A stretch of DNA of 64,000 bases from Trichormus sp. NMC-1 (GCF_001858025.1 NZ_LZQD01000002.1:58092-122091); one strand, 5' to 3'. Counted from the first letter of the stretch, positions 37,542 to 47,154 are shown. Program-made: numbers and translations. The notes: a model not told the origin generated them from the sequence alone.

Positions 37542-37866
37542 TTAATACTCATACAGCACTTCCCCGTGTCATGAGGTACAAGAACCCCACCCCCAACCCC
37601 CTCCCCGCAAGCGATGAGGGGGCTATGATGTACCTTATAACAAAGGAATTCGCTGTAAGTAAGTAATTTAATACCTTTCGCAAAGCCTCTTCCGACAAAG
37701 GGAGAGGCTTTTAATCTCCGTGTAATATCAATTCACTTAAATTAAAGCTACAAATGAATCCTCGCGTCACCGCGTCCCCGTGTCCCCGCGTCTATCTTGT
37801 TGGCATTGATAAAATTTTAGACTAGTGTTAGATATGTATCATCGAAATTGATCGAAGCTAGTGTAT
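37542..37866. other. Gene-free stretch after hypB
   Basis: Besides the terminator, it holds a repeat at 37573-37635 bounded by AGGTACA and TGTACCT, with a C-rich core and CCGCAAGCGATGAGGGG. The reverse orientation of this core recurs near 58436. A GCGTCACCGCGTCCCCGTGTC tract lies at about 37764. No coding signal. Confidence 0.6.
37683..37713 (+). terminator. Terminator of the hyp operon
   Basis: AAGCCTCTTCC, loop GACAAA, GGGAGAGGCTT, then TTAAT. The stem is 11 bp with one wobble pair. It is 142 bp after the hypB stop. Confidence 0.75.
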
Positions 37867-38658
37867 ATGAGTAGAAAGTTTTCTTCTGTTCAAGTAAAAA
37901 CCCGCACTTTGGGAATTTTGACGGGAATCTTCATGATTCCTATCATACCAACTCAAAGTAACGCACAGTTATACCCAGGATTGCGAGTGAGCGTAAAATT
38001 CCCGCCAGCGCAAGATTTGGGCGCACCGGCACGAACTTCAGGAGCGGGTTCGCGGGGTACTGTTTGTGGTAATGAGAGCTTAATTAATGGATTAATCTCA
38101 AACAATCTTAATCAGCGCCAAACATATCTGACTGCGTTGACTCCAGAAAATAATGTGTTGACGACAGTGGCTCCCAACCCCACAGTTTATGTACAGGTTC
38201 CGAAGGCTATTAATAAGAACGCTGAATTTCGTGTGATTGACAAAGAAACGGAAACAGTTGTTTATGAAAAAATTTTTCCAATTGTGAATACTCCAGGAAT
38301 AGTGAAGATAAGTATGCCAAATACTGTCAACTTAGCAGCGGGTAAAACTTATCAATGGCAATTCTTAGTTATCTGTAATCCTCTGGATAGAGAAGCAGAT
38401 AAAGCACTTGAGGGTTGGATTCAGCGTACTTCTTTGAGTAAGAAACAAACGGCTAGAATACAACAGCTAAAAGCGAACTCTGTAGAACAGGCAAAATTGT
38501 ATGCTAAATATGGAATTTGGCATGAAACTCTAAAGATTTTGGATCAGTTGCGCGATCGCAATCCCCAAGCACAAGCAGAATGGATAGAACTGTTAAACTC
38601 AGTTAAGTTAGAAAAGCTGGTCGAAATTTCTTCCTCTTCCCCTAAACCACAGAATTAG
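37867..38658 (+). CDS. DUF928 family exported protein
   Basis: About 263 residues from ATG 37867; a GTG at 37861 is also in frame. A signal peptide (RTLGILTGIFMIPIIPTQSNA) is followed by the DUF928 pattern: RGTVCGNESLINGLI, LTALTPENNVLTTVAPNPTVYVQVP, and YQWQFLVICNPLDREAD with the second cysteine, then an EQAKLYAKYGIWHETLKIL C-terminus. Function is unknown. The gene is followed after 53 bp by the CHASE2 cyclase. This DUF928-CHASE2 pairing is common in cyanobacteria and hints at a shared sensing role. Confidence 0.85.
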   Translation: MSRKFSSVQVKTRTLGILTGIFMIPIIPTQSNAQLYPGLRVSVKFPPAQDLGAPARTSGAGSRGTVCGNESLINGLISNNLNQRQTYLTALTPENNVLTTVAPNPTVYVQVPKAINKNAEFRVIDKETETVVYEKIFPIVNTPGIVKISMPNTVNLAAGKTYQWQFLVICNPLDREADKALEGWIQRTSLSKKQTARIQQLKANSVEQAKLYAKYGIWHETLKILDQLRDRNPQAQAEWIELLNSVKLEKLVEISSSSPKPQN

Positions 38659-38711
38659 TCCCTCAGTAGTGCTGAGTTCTTGAGTATTAAATCCTTTGAT
38701 TTTCCTAGGAT

Positions 38712-40961
38712 ATGGGCAAAATAAAACGTTTTTTGTGGGAATGGCGGGCTGTTGGGATTACGACCCCAAGTATTGCTGGATTAGTAATCCTTTTGCGCTT
38801 TCTTGGTTTATTACAATCTTGGGACTGGGCAGCTTTTGATCAATATATGCGTTGGCGGCCGCCTCAACCCCAGGATGACAGAATTGTGATTGTGGGGATT
38901 GAAGAAGCAGATATGCAATATCTTCAGCAAGGTTACATTGCTGATGGTGTTTATGCGAAGTTGCTGAAAAAACTCAAAGCCAGAAAGCCAAGAGCAATTG
39001 GTTTAGATATTTATCGAGATCTCCCTTTTGAACCAGGCCATCAGGATTTAGTGAAGGTGTTTGAATCAACCGACTATGTGATTGGGATTCAAAAAGTAGT
39101 GGGCGATGGCAATAATCAGCCAGTTCCACCACCACCTGTACTTAAAGCCAAGGATCAAGTAGGGGCAAATGATGTAATTGCTGATGCCGATAACAAGATC
39201 AGACGCGGTTTCATTTATCTAGCAGATGCCAACAATAAACCTGTCTACAGCTTTAGCTTTTATCTAGCATTACTTTATCTCCAAAAAGAGGGTATTACTG
39301 TTCAGGGAAATAAAAATTGGCAGTTAGGTAAAACCTTATTTTCTCGCTTTCAATCTCATGATGGTGGCTATATCCGCGCCGATGACAATGGCTATCAAAT
39401 GTTATTGAATTACCAAGGTGAGACCGGCTCTTTTAATACAGTTTCCCTCAGAGATATTTTAGAAGACCGAGTCCCAAAAGATTGGGGACGCGATCGCATT
39501 ATCTTAATTGGGATGGTGGGTGAAAGTTTCAATGATTTATTCTACACTCCCTACAGTGGCGATTTGCTCAGTATCCCAGAACCCATGTCTGGGGTGGAAG
39601 TTCAGGCACATCTCACCAGCCAAATTTTGAATGCTGCCCTCAAAGGTAACGCCTTAATTAAAAGTTGGTCAGAACCCCAAGAATGGCTGTGGATTGCCTT
39701 CTGGTCAGGGGTTGGTGCTATCCTAACTTGGCGGTGGCGATATGTAGGTAAGTCCCTTAAATCCTCTTTTTGGTGGTGGGGAACTACCCTGATATTGGCG
39801 CAAGGAGTTTTATTCGGTAGTACATACATAGCTTTTGTTTGGGGCTGGTGGTTGCCTGTTGTTGCCCCATTTTTAGCACTGACCGGTGCGGCTATTGCTA
39901 TTACAACTTATATTGCTAACACCGCAGATTCAATTCGCAAAACTTTTGGGCGTTACCTGACAGATGAGGTAGTTGCTACTTTGCTGGAAAGCCCCGAAGG
40001 ATTGAAAATTGGGGGTAAAAGGGCAAAAATTACCATCGTCACTTCCGATTTAAGAGGATTCACCGCCCTATCAGAACGACTGTCTCCAGAAGCAGTGGTA
40101 CAAGTTCTCAACATCTATCTGGAATTCATGTTAGATGCGATCGCACAACACCAAGGAACCATTGATAAATTCATGGGTGATGGTATTGTTATTCTCTTTG
40201 GAGCGCCCACACGCAGGGCAGATGATGCTCAACGAGGAGTTGCTTGTGCTGTAGCGATGCAGTTAGCAATGACTGCTGTTAACGAAAAGTTAGCCCAATT
40301 AGATTTACCAACTTTAGCAATGGGTATTGGTATTAATACTGGAGAAGTTGTCGTTGGCAATATTGGCTCAGAAAAACACACTGAATACACCGTCATAGGC
40401 AAAGAAATGAATCTCGCTTTCCGCATTGAAACTTATACAACAGCCAAACAAATTCTCATTTCTGAAGCAACTTTAAAAGCAATTGGATCAGCAACCCTCA
40501 GAATCGATGGAGAAAAGCAAATCAAACCAAAAGGAGTTAAAGAATTAATCACAGTTTATGATATTGGTGGTATTGGTGAACCATATAACTTGTTTTTAAC
40601 CAAAGACACAGATATCTTTGTTGATCTGATAGCACCAATTCCCATCATCTACCAAATAGTTGATGGTAAGCAAGTTTCTACCAATATATTCAAAGGACAT
40701 TTAATCAAACTATCAGGTGAAGGAGCCTTAGTGCAAATCGATAACATAGAATCAGATACTGCACTTTCTAATTTCATTAATATTAAGCTCAACCTATTAA
40801 TAGATGGCAATCCAGAAAAATTGAGTGAAGACATCTATGCCAAAATTTCCCATAAACCTGCAACTCCGGGTAATTTTTATCTGCAATTCACCTTTAAACC
40901 TCCAGCAGAAGCCGGTATACTTTTTAAAGCTCTTTCTCAATCAATTAAAGACAATAAATAA
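38712..40961 (+). CDS. CHASE2-domain adenylate/guanylate cyclase
   Basis: 749 residues. One N-terminal membrane segment (about 19-36), an outside-facing CHASE2 sensor domain (about 40-310: RWRPPQPQDDRIVIVGIEEAD, ARKPRAIGLDIYRDLP, LIGMVGESFNDLFYTPYS), two or three membrane helices (about 330-400), then a class III cyclase catalytic domain (about 430-615) with TSDLRGFTALSERLSPE, KFMGDGIVILFGAP and NTGEVVVGNIGSEKHTEYTVIG. Metal aspartates are present in both SDLRG and MGDG. It is expected to make cAMP (or cGMP) in response to an extracytoplasmic cue that is unknown. A C-terminal PilZ-like tail (about 650-749) is possible. Confidence 0.92.
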   Translation: MGKIKRFLWEWRAVGITTPSIAGLVILLRFLGLLQSWDWAAFDQYMRWRPPQPQDDRIVIVGIEEADMQYLQQGYIADGVYAKLLKKLKARKPRAIGLDIYRDLPFEPGHQDLVKVFESTDYVIGIQKVVGDGNNQPVPPPPVLKAKDQVGANDVIADADNKIRRGFIYLADANNKPVYSFSFYLALLYLQKEGITVQGNKNWQLGKTLFSRFQSHDGGYIRADDNGYQMLLNYQGETGSFNTVSLRDILEDRVPKDWGRDRIILIGMVGESFNDLFYTPYSGDLLSIPEPMSGVEVQAHLTSQILNAALKGNALIKSWSEPQEWLWIAFWSGVGAILTWRWRYVGKSLKSSFWWWGTTLILAQGVLFGSTYIAFVWGWWLPVVAPFLALTGAAIAITTYIANTADSIRKTFGRYLTDEVVATLLESPEGLKIGGKRAKITIVTSDLRGFTALSERLSPEAVVQVLNIYLEFMLDAIAQHQGTIDKFMGDGIVILFGAPTRRADDAQRGVACAVAMQLAMTAVNEKLAQLDLPTLAMGIGINTGEVVVGNIGSEKHTEYTVIGKEMNLAFRIETYTTAKQILISEATLKAIGSATLRIDGEKQIKPKGVKELITVYDIGGIGEPYNLFLTKDTDIFVDLIAPIPIIYQIVDGKQVSTNIFKGHLIKLSGEGALVQIDNIESDTALSNFINIKLNLLIDGNPEKLSEDIYAKISHKPATPGNFYLQFTFKPPAEAGILFKALSQSIKDNK

Positions 40962-41038
40962 AAAAGGCGGGTTTAGCAATACAATCAAGGGTGAAAAAAC
41001 TACGTTCCTACAGCAATACCTTCGCCATTTTTCTGTAG

Positions 41039-41065
41039 GTTGGGTTGAGCGTAGCAAAACCCAAC
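41039..41065. terminator. Hairpin GTTGGGTT / AACCCAAC between convergent genes
   Basis: An 8-bp perfect stem with an 11-nt loop lies between the cyclase (plus) and methyltransferase (minus) 3' ends, and is probably a terminator for both. Same family as 23209 and 47186. Confidence 0.55.
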
Positions 41066-41091
41066 TTAAGAATCAGGAATTATTTTAATTG

Positions 41092-41703
41092 TTAATCAGA
41101 TTTGGCAAAAATTGTCAACAACACAAAACCTAATAAATAGTAGTGACCTAAGCACAAAAGTCCGACTTCAGAACCTAGTTGTTCACGCTGTTCTCGACTA
41201 TAGAATTTAATTCCGGCTGGAGATTTTGCCATGAGTTGAAATATTGAGTTATTAGCAGTTATATCAACTAAATAAAAGCGTCCACCGGGAGAAAGTACTC
41301 GTGCTACTTCATTTAAAACCTGTTCTGGTTGGGGATAATGTAAAAAACTGATAGTATTAAATACGGCATCAAATTGACCCTCCGCAAAAGGGAGGTTTTC
41401 AGCATTACCCTCAACATAAATTAAGCGAGGACGGTGGCGGTTATTTTGTCTAGCGATCCGCAACATTTGCGGAGATAAATCTAATCCTGTTCCTCGAATT
41501 CCCGGAAACTGACTTGCTAATCTATCTAATAATCTTCCAGTACCACAACCTAAATCAAGGACATTCGCATTTGCTGCTAATTCAACTTTAGAAAGTAGTC
41601 TTTTATGGATTGCTTGGTAAATAAAAGAAGGAAATGTCCAATCGTAGCTGGATGACCAACGGTCAAAAATTTGCTTTTTATTATTGATAATGTTATTGCT
41701 CAT
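41092..41703 (-). CDS. Class I SAM-dependent methyltransferase
   Basis: 203 residues. SAM-binding motif I VLDLGCGTGRLLDRL near residue 45, acidic GTGLDLSPQML near 71, VEGNAENLPFAEGQFDAVF near 95 and ARVLSPGGRFYLVDI near 138 define a Methyltransf_11-type fold. The C-terminal YYLLGFVLLTIFA is hydrophobic and might touch the membrane. The substrate is not recognisable. A terminator-like hairpin at 41745 separates it from the next upstream gene. Confidence 0.88.
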   Translation of the reverse strand: MSNNIINNKKQIFDRWSSSYDWTFPSFIYQAIHKRLLSKVELAANANVLDLGCGTGRLLDRLASQFPGIRGTGLDLSPQMLRIARQNNRHRPRLIYVEGNAENLPFAEGQFDAVFNTISFLHYPQPEQVLNEVARVLSPGGRFYLVDITANNSIFQLMAKSPAGIKFYSREQREQLGSEVGLLCLGHYYLLGFVLLTIFAKSD

Positions 41704-41744
41704 GGCTGGTATATTCTGATATTTATTTCATTATAACTAGATAA

Positions 41745-41773
41745 ATCCTCGACTTGTTTGAGAAGCCGAGGAT
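41745..41773 (-). terminator. Hairpin after the luciferase-like gene pair
   Basis: ATCCTCGACTT, loop GTTTGAG, AAGCCGAGGAT: 11 bp with one mismatch, 28 bp past the stop at 41801. It belongs to the same broad CCCGACTTCT-type hairpin family as 53856. Confidence 0.5.
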
Positions 41774-41800
41774 CAGGTCATGGAAATCTAATGAAAGAAA

Positions 41801-42172
41801 TTATAACCAGTCTCGATAAGCCGAGATTTCATTAATGCCAATTTCAAAGGGCATTCCTTTGCCAAATGGCGGATAAACTCGGATTTTCGCGTCTGTGGTA
41901 AATCGTTCCAGCCGATTACCCAATTGCGGAATATTACTGACTATATGCCAGTAAGATACTATATCTGGACAGTCTACAATCAGCATCAAAGTGGTAATAT
42001 TAGTTGTCATATACCACTGACAATTAGATAACAGAACTTGGGTAATGCGATCGCACGAATGATAAAAGCACCTCCCAATAGACTGTTCTAATTCCATATG
42101 TAGCATTCCGTCCTGTTTTGTCACCTCCATAGGAGGTAAGTCATCAGGAGGAAGCAAGGGGAGTTTAGACAT
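41801..42172 (-). CDS. Conserved hypothetical protein paired with the LLM oxidoreductase
   Basis: 123 residues, no family recognised. It starts with PPDDLPPMEVTKQDG and has beta-rich stretches such as TTLMLIVDCPDIVSYWHIVSNIP. The ATG overlaps the 3' end of the oxidoreductase gene by 8 bp, so the two are translated together and likely act together. No membrane segment or signal peptide. Confidence 0.72.
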   Translation of the reverse strand: MSKLPLLPPDDLPPMEVTKQDGMLHMELEQSIGRCFYHSCDRITQVLLSNCQWYMTTNITTLMLIVDCPDIVSYWHIVSNIPQLGNRLERFTTDAKIRVYPPFGKGMPFEIGINEISAYRDWL

Positions 42173-43175
42173 AATTTCGCACCTCTTGATTGTAGCGCTG
42201 CAAACTCTCTCGATTTTTTTGCAGAGACAAAGATGAGGGTTTGAGCGCTAGTGTGCCGAGATCTAATTCGTCCTGAAATTTCTTGATTTTGTCGCGACAG
42301 GTTTCTACATCACCAATAATCGAATTTTCAAGCAAATAGTTTTCATCAAAACAGATATTTGTTCGATCAAATGGTTTCTGAGGCTGGGGACTATTCTGCA
42401 TTACTTGAGTGGTGTTAGCGATCATTTTCTGGCTAAATTGGCGAATGAAAGGTAAGGCTTCACTTACAGCTTCATCAGAGGTTTTAGCCACAAAAAAGAA
42501 CCGTGCTAACAGAAATTTATCCGCACCACTGGAATTTAATTGCCGATATTTGCTGACTGTATTCTTCAATCTTGCCAGGGAAAAGGGCGGACCCCCCATT
42601 AAGCCAAAGGAATTTTCAGCAGCAAATTTAATAGCATCATCATCACCACTGGCAATATAGACGGGGATAGGTTTTTGTAGTGGTTGGGGATAAACTGTCA
42701 AGCGATCGCACTGATAGAATTGCCCATTAAATGATACGTCAGTTTCATATAATAGCTTTTGAATAAGTGCGACTGCTTCTAACATCATGGGGCGGGATTC
42801 AGACATCGATACGCCAAAATGCTGATTTTGTTGAGGAAAGGGTCCCCCTTTAGCTATCCCAAAAGCCAATCTACCACTACAAAGATTATCCAAAGTAGCA
42901 ATATCCTCAGCTACCCGAATTGGGTTGTGAAACGGCAATAATACCGCCCCAGTCCCTAAACGAATAGTTGACGTAACACCCGCCAAATGTGCCATTAACA
43001 GCAAAAGTGACGGGCTGAGATTGGATTCATTAAAATGATGTTCACTCACCCAGGCTTCTTCAAAACCTAAGTTTTCCGCCTGTTTCACCAGTAAAACCTG
43101 TTCAAAGATGGCGCGACGGACATCGTGATGATGATTTTCGTAATTGCAGAAAAGTCCTGTTTTCATTTTTGGCAA
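42165..43175 (-). CDS. LLM-class flavin-dependent oxidoreductase
   Basis: 336 residues, bacterial luciferase-like TIM barrel. Seen: KQAENLGFEEAWVSEHHFNE near residue 32, LGTGAVLLPFHNPIRVAEDIATLDNLCSGRLAFGIAKGG near 73-112, and PVYIASGDDDAIKFAAENSFGLMGGPP near 170. These proteins use reduced FMN or F420 for oxygenation or hydride transfer. The substrate is unknown. Operon with the overlapping 123-residue gene. Confidence 0.88.
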   Translation of the reverse strand: MPKMKTGLFCNYENHHHDVRRAIFEQVLLVKQAENLGFEEAWVSEHHFNESNLSPSLLLLMAHLAGVTSTIRLGTGAVLLPFHNPIRVAEDIATLDNLCSGRLAFGIAKGGPFPQQNQHFGVSMSESRPMMLEAVALIQKLLYETDVSFNGQFYQCDRLTVYPQPLQKPIPVYIASGDDDAIKFAAENSFGLMGGPPFSLARLKNTVSKYRQLNSSGADKFLLARFFFVAKTSDEAVSEALPFIRQFSQKMIANTTQVMQNSPQPQKPFDRTNICFDENYLLENSIIGDVETCRDKIKKFQDELDLGTLALKPSSLSLQKNRESLQRYNQEVRNYV

Positions 43176-43291
43176 ACAAAATTTTAGTACAGCACAGCAG
43201 AAATAATTAAACAGTTAGCATCAGACAAAAACGTAAATTACATCAACATTATTGCCTTCAACTTCTGCCTTTTAACTTCTACCTCCTTCCA

Positions 43292-43669
43292 CTAAGCTGC
43301 CACTAAATGCAACTCCAACCATAAGCGCGGTTCGGATTGTTTAAGTTTAGACATCGGGTCGCGCAGCAATCGCTTGGCATTCATGCAAACCACTTGAATG
43401 AGTCCCATATTGTCTGCTACTTCCCTCAGTATTTCTTTTTGCGCTTGCACATAGGGCAAAATATCTTCAGAACAATAAATCCCTACATATTGAAAGCGTT
43501 TAGCAGGTCGTCCCCAGAAGCAGGTAATGACTTTCACATGGCACCCTTCCAGTAGTTCCCCAGTGTTCGGGTAATAGTGGTTAACGACTCTTGTGAATTC
43601 TTGAGCTAGGATATCTTCAGCAATCATTTGACTGACTATTTCTGTAGCGTCCATCACTGTAATTAGCAT
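43292..43669 (-). CDS. Conserved hypothetical protein
   Basis: 125 residues. Not recognised as a named family. It has IVSQMIAEDILAQEF, a VKVITCFWGRPAKRFQYVGIYCSEDILPYVQ centre and RLLRDPMSKLKQSEPRLWLELHL at the end. A later ATG (MDATEIVSQ, 43654) is an equally good start. Soluble, alone on its strand. Confidence 0.6.
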   Translation of the reverse strand: MLITVMDATEIVSQMIAEDILAQEFTRVVNHYYPNTGELLEGCHVKVITCFWGRPAKRFQYVGIYCSEDILPYVQAQKEILREVADNMGLIQVVCMNAKRLLRDPMSKLKQSEPRLWLELHLVAA

Positions 43670-43731
43670 AACATAAATTTGTCAGCCAAACATGACAAAA
43701 TGCCAATTAAAGTTAAATATATTCTTAAAAT

Positions 43732-43780
43732 AATTCGTAATTCGTAATTCGTAATTTGTAATTCGTAATTTGTAATTCGT
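43732..43780. repeat. 7-bp tandem repeat AATTCGT/AATTTGT, about seven copies
   Basis: Heptamers AATTCGT and AATTTGT alternate head-to-tail in the gene-free stretch 43670-44110. Confidence 0.9.
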
Positions 43781-43940
43781 GAAATACATCTTCAAAAAAA
43801 AGAGGTGTACTCTAATTGAGTATCACCTCTAAATAATGACCATATATAATGAATTCAAAATTTATGAACTGGCACAATTGAGTAAGAGACACGGAAGAAG
43901 ATCCTTTTATCAGATGTTTATTGTTGGGCAAAAAACAGTA

Positions 43941-44066
43941 ATATCATGTCCGCCTAATCACTTATCAAAAAAAATCTCCGCGTCCCCGCGTCTCTCTGTC
44001 TCCGCGTCAGTCTAAATGATAAGTATATCTCTGACGAGACGCTACGCGAACAACCGGACATGATAT
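43941..44066. repeat. 126-bp fold-back element (MITE-like)
   Basis: Terminal inverted repeats ATATCATGTCCG (43941-43952) and CGGACATGATAT (44055-44066) are exact. An inner pair ACTTATCA (43960) / TGATAAGT (44017) is also exact. The centre carries a CTCCGCGTCCCCGCGTCTC tract. No coding capacity. A partial relative appears near 15800-15925. Confidence 0.65.
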
Positions 44067-44110
44067 AAAATCTCTCCCCATCTCCCGCTGATTAGTACAG
44101 CACTTCTGAA

Positions 44111-44422
44111 TTAACGGGAATTGCGTTCAGCCACTAAAACATCAGCTATAATATCTGGTACATTCTTTAAATCCACATATCCCTCAGAACCAGAGATAGG
44201 AGAATTAAATGTATAATTTGGGTCACAGGCTCCTGTATCATAAACTTGAATAAACCACTTATCAGGAAAACCCTCAACACCCAATTCTACAATGTACCAA
44301 AATTCACCCATCAACCGCGAGTTAAAGATAGTAAACCAATCTCTGTAATCTTCAGAAATATTCCAGTCTGCCAAAAGGAATTCTAGAGCTATTTTTCCAG
44401 CATCAGTTGAAGTCAATAGCAT
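44111..44422 (-). CDS. Conserved hypothetical protein
   Basis: 103 residues, no recognised family. Rich in aromatic residues in the centre (DYRDWFTIF, GEFWYIVELGVEGFPDKWFIQVYD), suggesting a compact alpha/beta protein resembling small cyanobacterial immunity-like or binding proteins, but this is only an impression. It begins 2 bp after the next gene upstream (44425), so they form an operon. Confidence 0.6.
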   Translation of the reverse strand: MLLTSTDAGKIALEFLLADWNISEDYRDWFTIFNSRLMGEFWYIVELGVEGFPDKWFIQVYDTGACDPNYTFNSPISGSEGYVDLKNVPDIIADVLVAERNSR

Positions 44423-44424
44423 TA

Positions 44425-44688
44425 TTACTCCTGATGTGCAACCTCATTGGAAACTTCAGGATATAACCCCAATTGTTTCGCTAACTCCTTGGCTATAAAA
44501 AATAAAAATTGAGCGCCATCTTGATTGCCTTCATGAGCAAACATAGTAGCTACTTGTAACATTGAATGTACTAAACCAGAATCAACCAATTCAGGCTGAG
44601 ATTCTAGAATTTCTGGTTCTTGACCATTAGGACATTGAAGCAATTCATCAATCAAATTAAAATATTGTGTTTGGCGTTCGTCTGTCAT
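44425..44688 (-). CDS. Small conserved hypothetical protein
   Basis: 87 residues, probably helical (YFNLIDELLQCPNGQEPEIL, LVHSMLQVATMFAHEGNQDGAQFLFFIAKELAKQLG). It resembles small acidic cyanobacterial proteins with a single helix-hairpin repeat, of unknown function. Middle gene of a three-gene minus-strand set (45153 to 44111). Confidence 0.65.
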   Translation of the reverse strand: MTDERQTQYFNLIDELLQCPNGQEPEILESQPELVDSGLVHSMLQVATMFAHEGNQDGAQFLFFIAKELAKQLGLYPEVSNEVAHQE

Positions 44689-44724
44689 GGTGAGTTAGTT
44701 TAGGGTGAATAAGAAAACTGAAAA

Positions 44725-45153
44725 TTATTGCTCTATACTTTGTTGCCAAAGCCTTTCTAGCATTTCGACTTGTGCTTTGAAAACAGCAGTGCGATATACA
44801 AGATACCTGTCATAAACAAGAATACCGAAGCCAATACAAATAGGTGTACCCAAAACCAACCATTGCAAAATGGTAGCGATTTTATATCGTTCCATTAGAA
44901 TTTGCAGTTGTACAAAAAAATTATATTTAGATAATTTTCTGTTGGCTGGAGATTGAGGAGTATTTATGCTCTCTGGCTGGAGAGATAAAGAATCAGACCC
45001 TTTATTAATATTGGTGACTTGACAGGATAAATTCTGTGTCTTAACTAACTCTATATGTCGTCCCCAAATTAAATTAAATACTAATAGCCCTGGAGAAAGC
45101 ACAGCTAAAGTAACTAAGCAAACAGTCAAAATATTTAAAATTTTTAATTTCAC
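44725..45153 (-). CDS. Hypothetical membrane protein
   Basis: 142 residues with two membrane segments (about 8-29, NILTVCLVTLAVLSPGLLVFNLIW region, and 96-116, ILQWLVLGTPICIGFGILVY). The polar loop between them contains repeated Ser/Asn and one cysteine. Function not recognised. First gene of the 45153-44111 set; 36 bp before the next. Confidence 0.6.
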   Translation of the reverse strand: MKLKILNILTVCLVTLAVLSPGLLVFNLIWGRHIELVKTQNLSCQVTNINKGSDSLSLQPESINTPQSPANRKLSKYNFFVQLQILMERYKIATILQWLVLGTPICIGFGILVYDRYLVYRTAVFKAQVEMLERLWQQSIEQ

Positions 45154-46212
45154 CTTCGCTCTCCCTTGCTAGGTACGCATTAACCCAGTAAGAAAATGTA
45201 TTTTATGGTTTATTACTGCACCTTATTATTGTCAATTCTCAAACAGCCATTAAATTTTAGATTCTCAATATACACCTAGTAGATGACACCCAATAATTTA
45301 AAATCTCAAATCTCAAATCTAATTTTTTTCATCTAAAATTGGCAGGTTTATGAGTTACAACTAGATGTGCAATCTACTCATAAAGTATTACTAAGCAATT
45401 CAAAATTAAAAATCCCAAATATACTCCCTTTTGTATTCACTAATACTGACAGGATTTAACTGCTTTTGAAGACAGATTACAACCGACTTAGGGGTAAGAA
45501 GTCCCCCCTAGTTCTCCAGACTTTCGTCTAGGAATTTCGGGGGGTAGAGGGGAATCTCTGCGTAAATCCTATTCATGTTTATAGCAGTCACCTCTCCAGA
45601 ACACAGTTTACCCCACCACGATTAGAATTATTAAACTCATTAAGATAGTACTCAAAGCCTAAAAGACTTATCTAGTCAGACTTATAAAAAAATTTCGGGT
45701 AGAGGTGCTAGTGTTTTTGAGAGGGGGTACTAGCATTTATCAGAGGGGGTTCGGGGACTTTTGTACTCAACCTCAATGCTTTATTAGCTGAGGTTTGCTG
45801 ATGTTTAAGGATATTTATAAAGTTGTTTTTAACCTTAAAACTTGTACTCAAATAATAATATATCATGACAAAGTGGAACTGAATTAAAAATAAACTAAAT
45901 AGCTCAAAAAAACAATTAAATTTTGTAAAACTGATGATTTTATCAAGATATAAGCACATTATTTAGATGCTGATTATTTTAATTTTTTCATCTTCACTCA
46001 GTAAAAATGATACTATCTTCATAGTAAATACTAGTCTTTTTGGGGTTGTGTGCCATGAATTTTTTGACTCAATACCAAGGTATCATCGCTATTGTAGGCA
46101 GCAGTGATATCTGCTCCCAGTAAATGTTACTTAACTACAAATTAAATAAGTAAAAACCTATTATTATGAATAAGGACTTAGAAGTAATATTTAGAATTTT
46201 AGGAGTTAATAA
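45154..46212. other. Long gene-free stretch upstream of cysK
   Basis: About 1.06 kb with no credible long gene; a minus-strand frame at 45708-45959 looks like chance. It holds a C/G-rich inverted segment at 45503-45545 (CCCCCCTAG ... CTAGG ... GGGGGG) and two AGAGGGGGT repeats at 45719 and 45740. A 22-codon frame at 46055-46123 could be a leader peptide. Promoter and leader of cysK are expected here. Confidence 0.45.
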
Positions 46213-47154
46213 ATGCGAATTGCTCAAGACGTAACAGAACTTATTGGCAAAACACCCTTAGTTCAGCTGAACAAAATTCCCCAAGCCGAAGGAGTAGTTG
46301 CCAGAATAGTTGTTAAATTAGAAAGCATGAACCCAGCGGCTTCAGTCAAAGACCGAATTGGGTTGAGTATGGTGCTTTCAGCCGAAGCAGAGGGTTTAAT
46401 TACCCCAGGAAAAACCGTTTTAGTCGAACCTACCTCTGGTAACACCGGCATAGCTTTAGCAATGGTAGCAGCTGCCCGTGGCTACAGTTTGATTTTAACC
46501 ATGCCAGAAACCATGAGCCAAGAAAGACGTGCCATGCTGCGCGCTTATGGTGCAACTTTGGAGTTAACACCAGGCCCCCAAGGAATGCGGGGAGCAATTA
46601 GCAAAGCTGAAGAAATAGTGGCTAAGACTCCCAATGCTTTTATGTTGCAACAATTCCGCAACCCAGCAAATCCGAAAATTCACCGAGAAACGACATCTGA
46701 GGAAATTTGGACAGATACTGACGGCGAAGCAGATATATTAATTTCTGGTGTAGGAACTGGAGGAACGATTACTGGTATTGCAGAGATACTTAAACAACGC
46801 AAGCCAAGTTTTCAAGTGATTGCGGTTGAACCTAGCAACAGTCCTGTCCTCTCTGGAGGTGAACCCGGCGCTCATAAAATTCAAGGAATTGGTGCAGGAT
46901 TTGTCCCCGATGTTTTGCGTCAAGAATTAATTGATGAAGTGATTCGCGTCAGTGACGACCAAGCAATGTCTTATGGACGCAGATTAGCAAAAGAAGAAGG
47001 TTTATTATCAGGAATATCATCTGGTGCGGCTTTGTGTGCGGCTATTCAAGTCGGTCAGCGTCCAGAAAATGCTGGTAAATTAATTGTGATGATTCAGCCT
47101 TCTTTTGGTGAACGCTATTTGAGTACTGCGATGTTTCAAGAATTGATGAGTTAA
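46213..47154 (+). CDS. cysK: Cysteine synthase A (O-acetylserine sulfhydrylase)
   Basis: 313 residues, PLP-dependent. It makes cysteine from O-acetylserine and sulfide. Motifs: [12 protein letters not shown] near residue 10, PLP lysine in [13 protein letters not shown] near 41, [12 protein letters not shown] near 71, [10 protein letters not shown] near 178 and SGISSGAA near 265. Cytoplasmic. AGGAGTTAATAA before the ATG is a good ribosome site. Hairpin at 47186 follows. Confidence 0.96.
   Translation: MRIAQDVTELIGKTPLVQLNKIPQAEGVVARIVVKLESMNPAASVKDRIGLSMVLSAEAEGLITPGKTVLVEPTSGNTGIALAMVAAARGYSLILTMPETMSQERRAMLRAYGATLELTPGPQGMRGAISKAEEIVAKTPNAFMLQQFRNPANPKIHRETTSEEIWTDTDGEADILISGVGTGGTITGIAEILKQRKPSFQVIAVEPSNSPVLSGGEPGAHKIQGIGAGFVPDVLRQELIDEVIRVSDDQAMSYGRRLAKEEGLLSGISSGAALCAAIQVGQRPENAGKLIVMIQPSFGERYLSTAMFQELMS

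Noticed and set aside
40825-41088. Plus-strand 87-codon frame after the cyclase
   Set aside because: It overlaps the cyclase C-terminus and runs through the terminator hairpin; composition is not protein-like.
45708-45959. Minus-strand 83-codon frame
   Set aside because: Lys/Phe/Tyr-rich product from AT-rich DNA, no ribosome site or family, isolated in a spacer.
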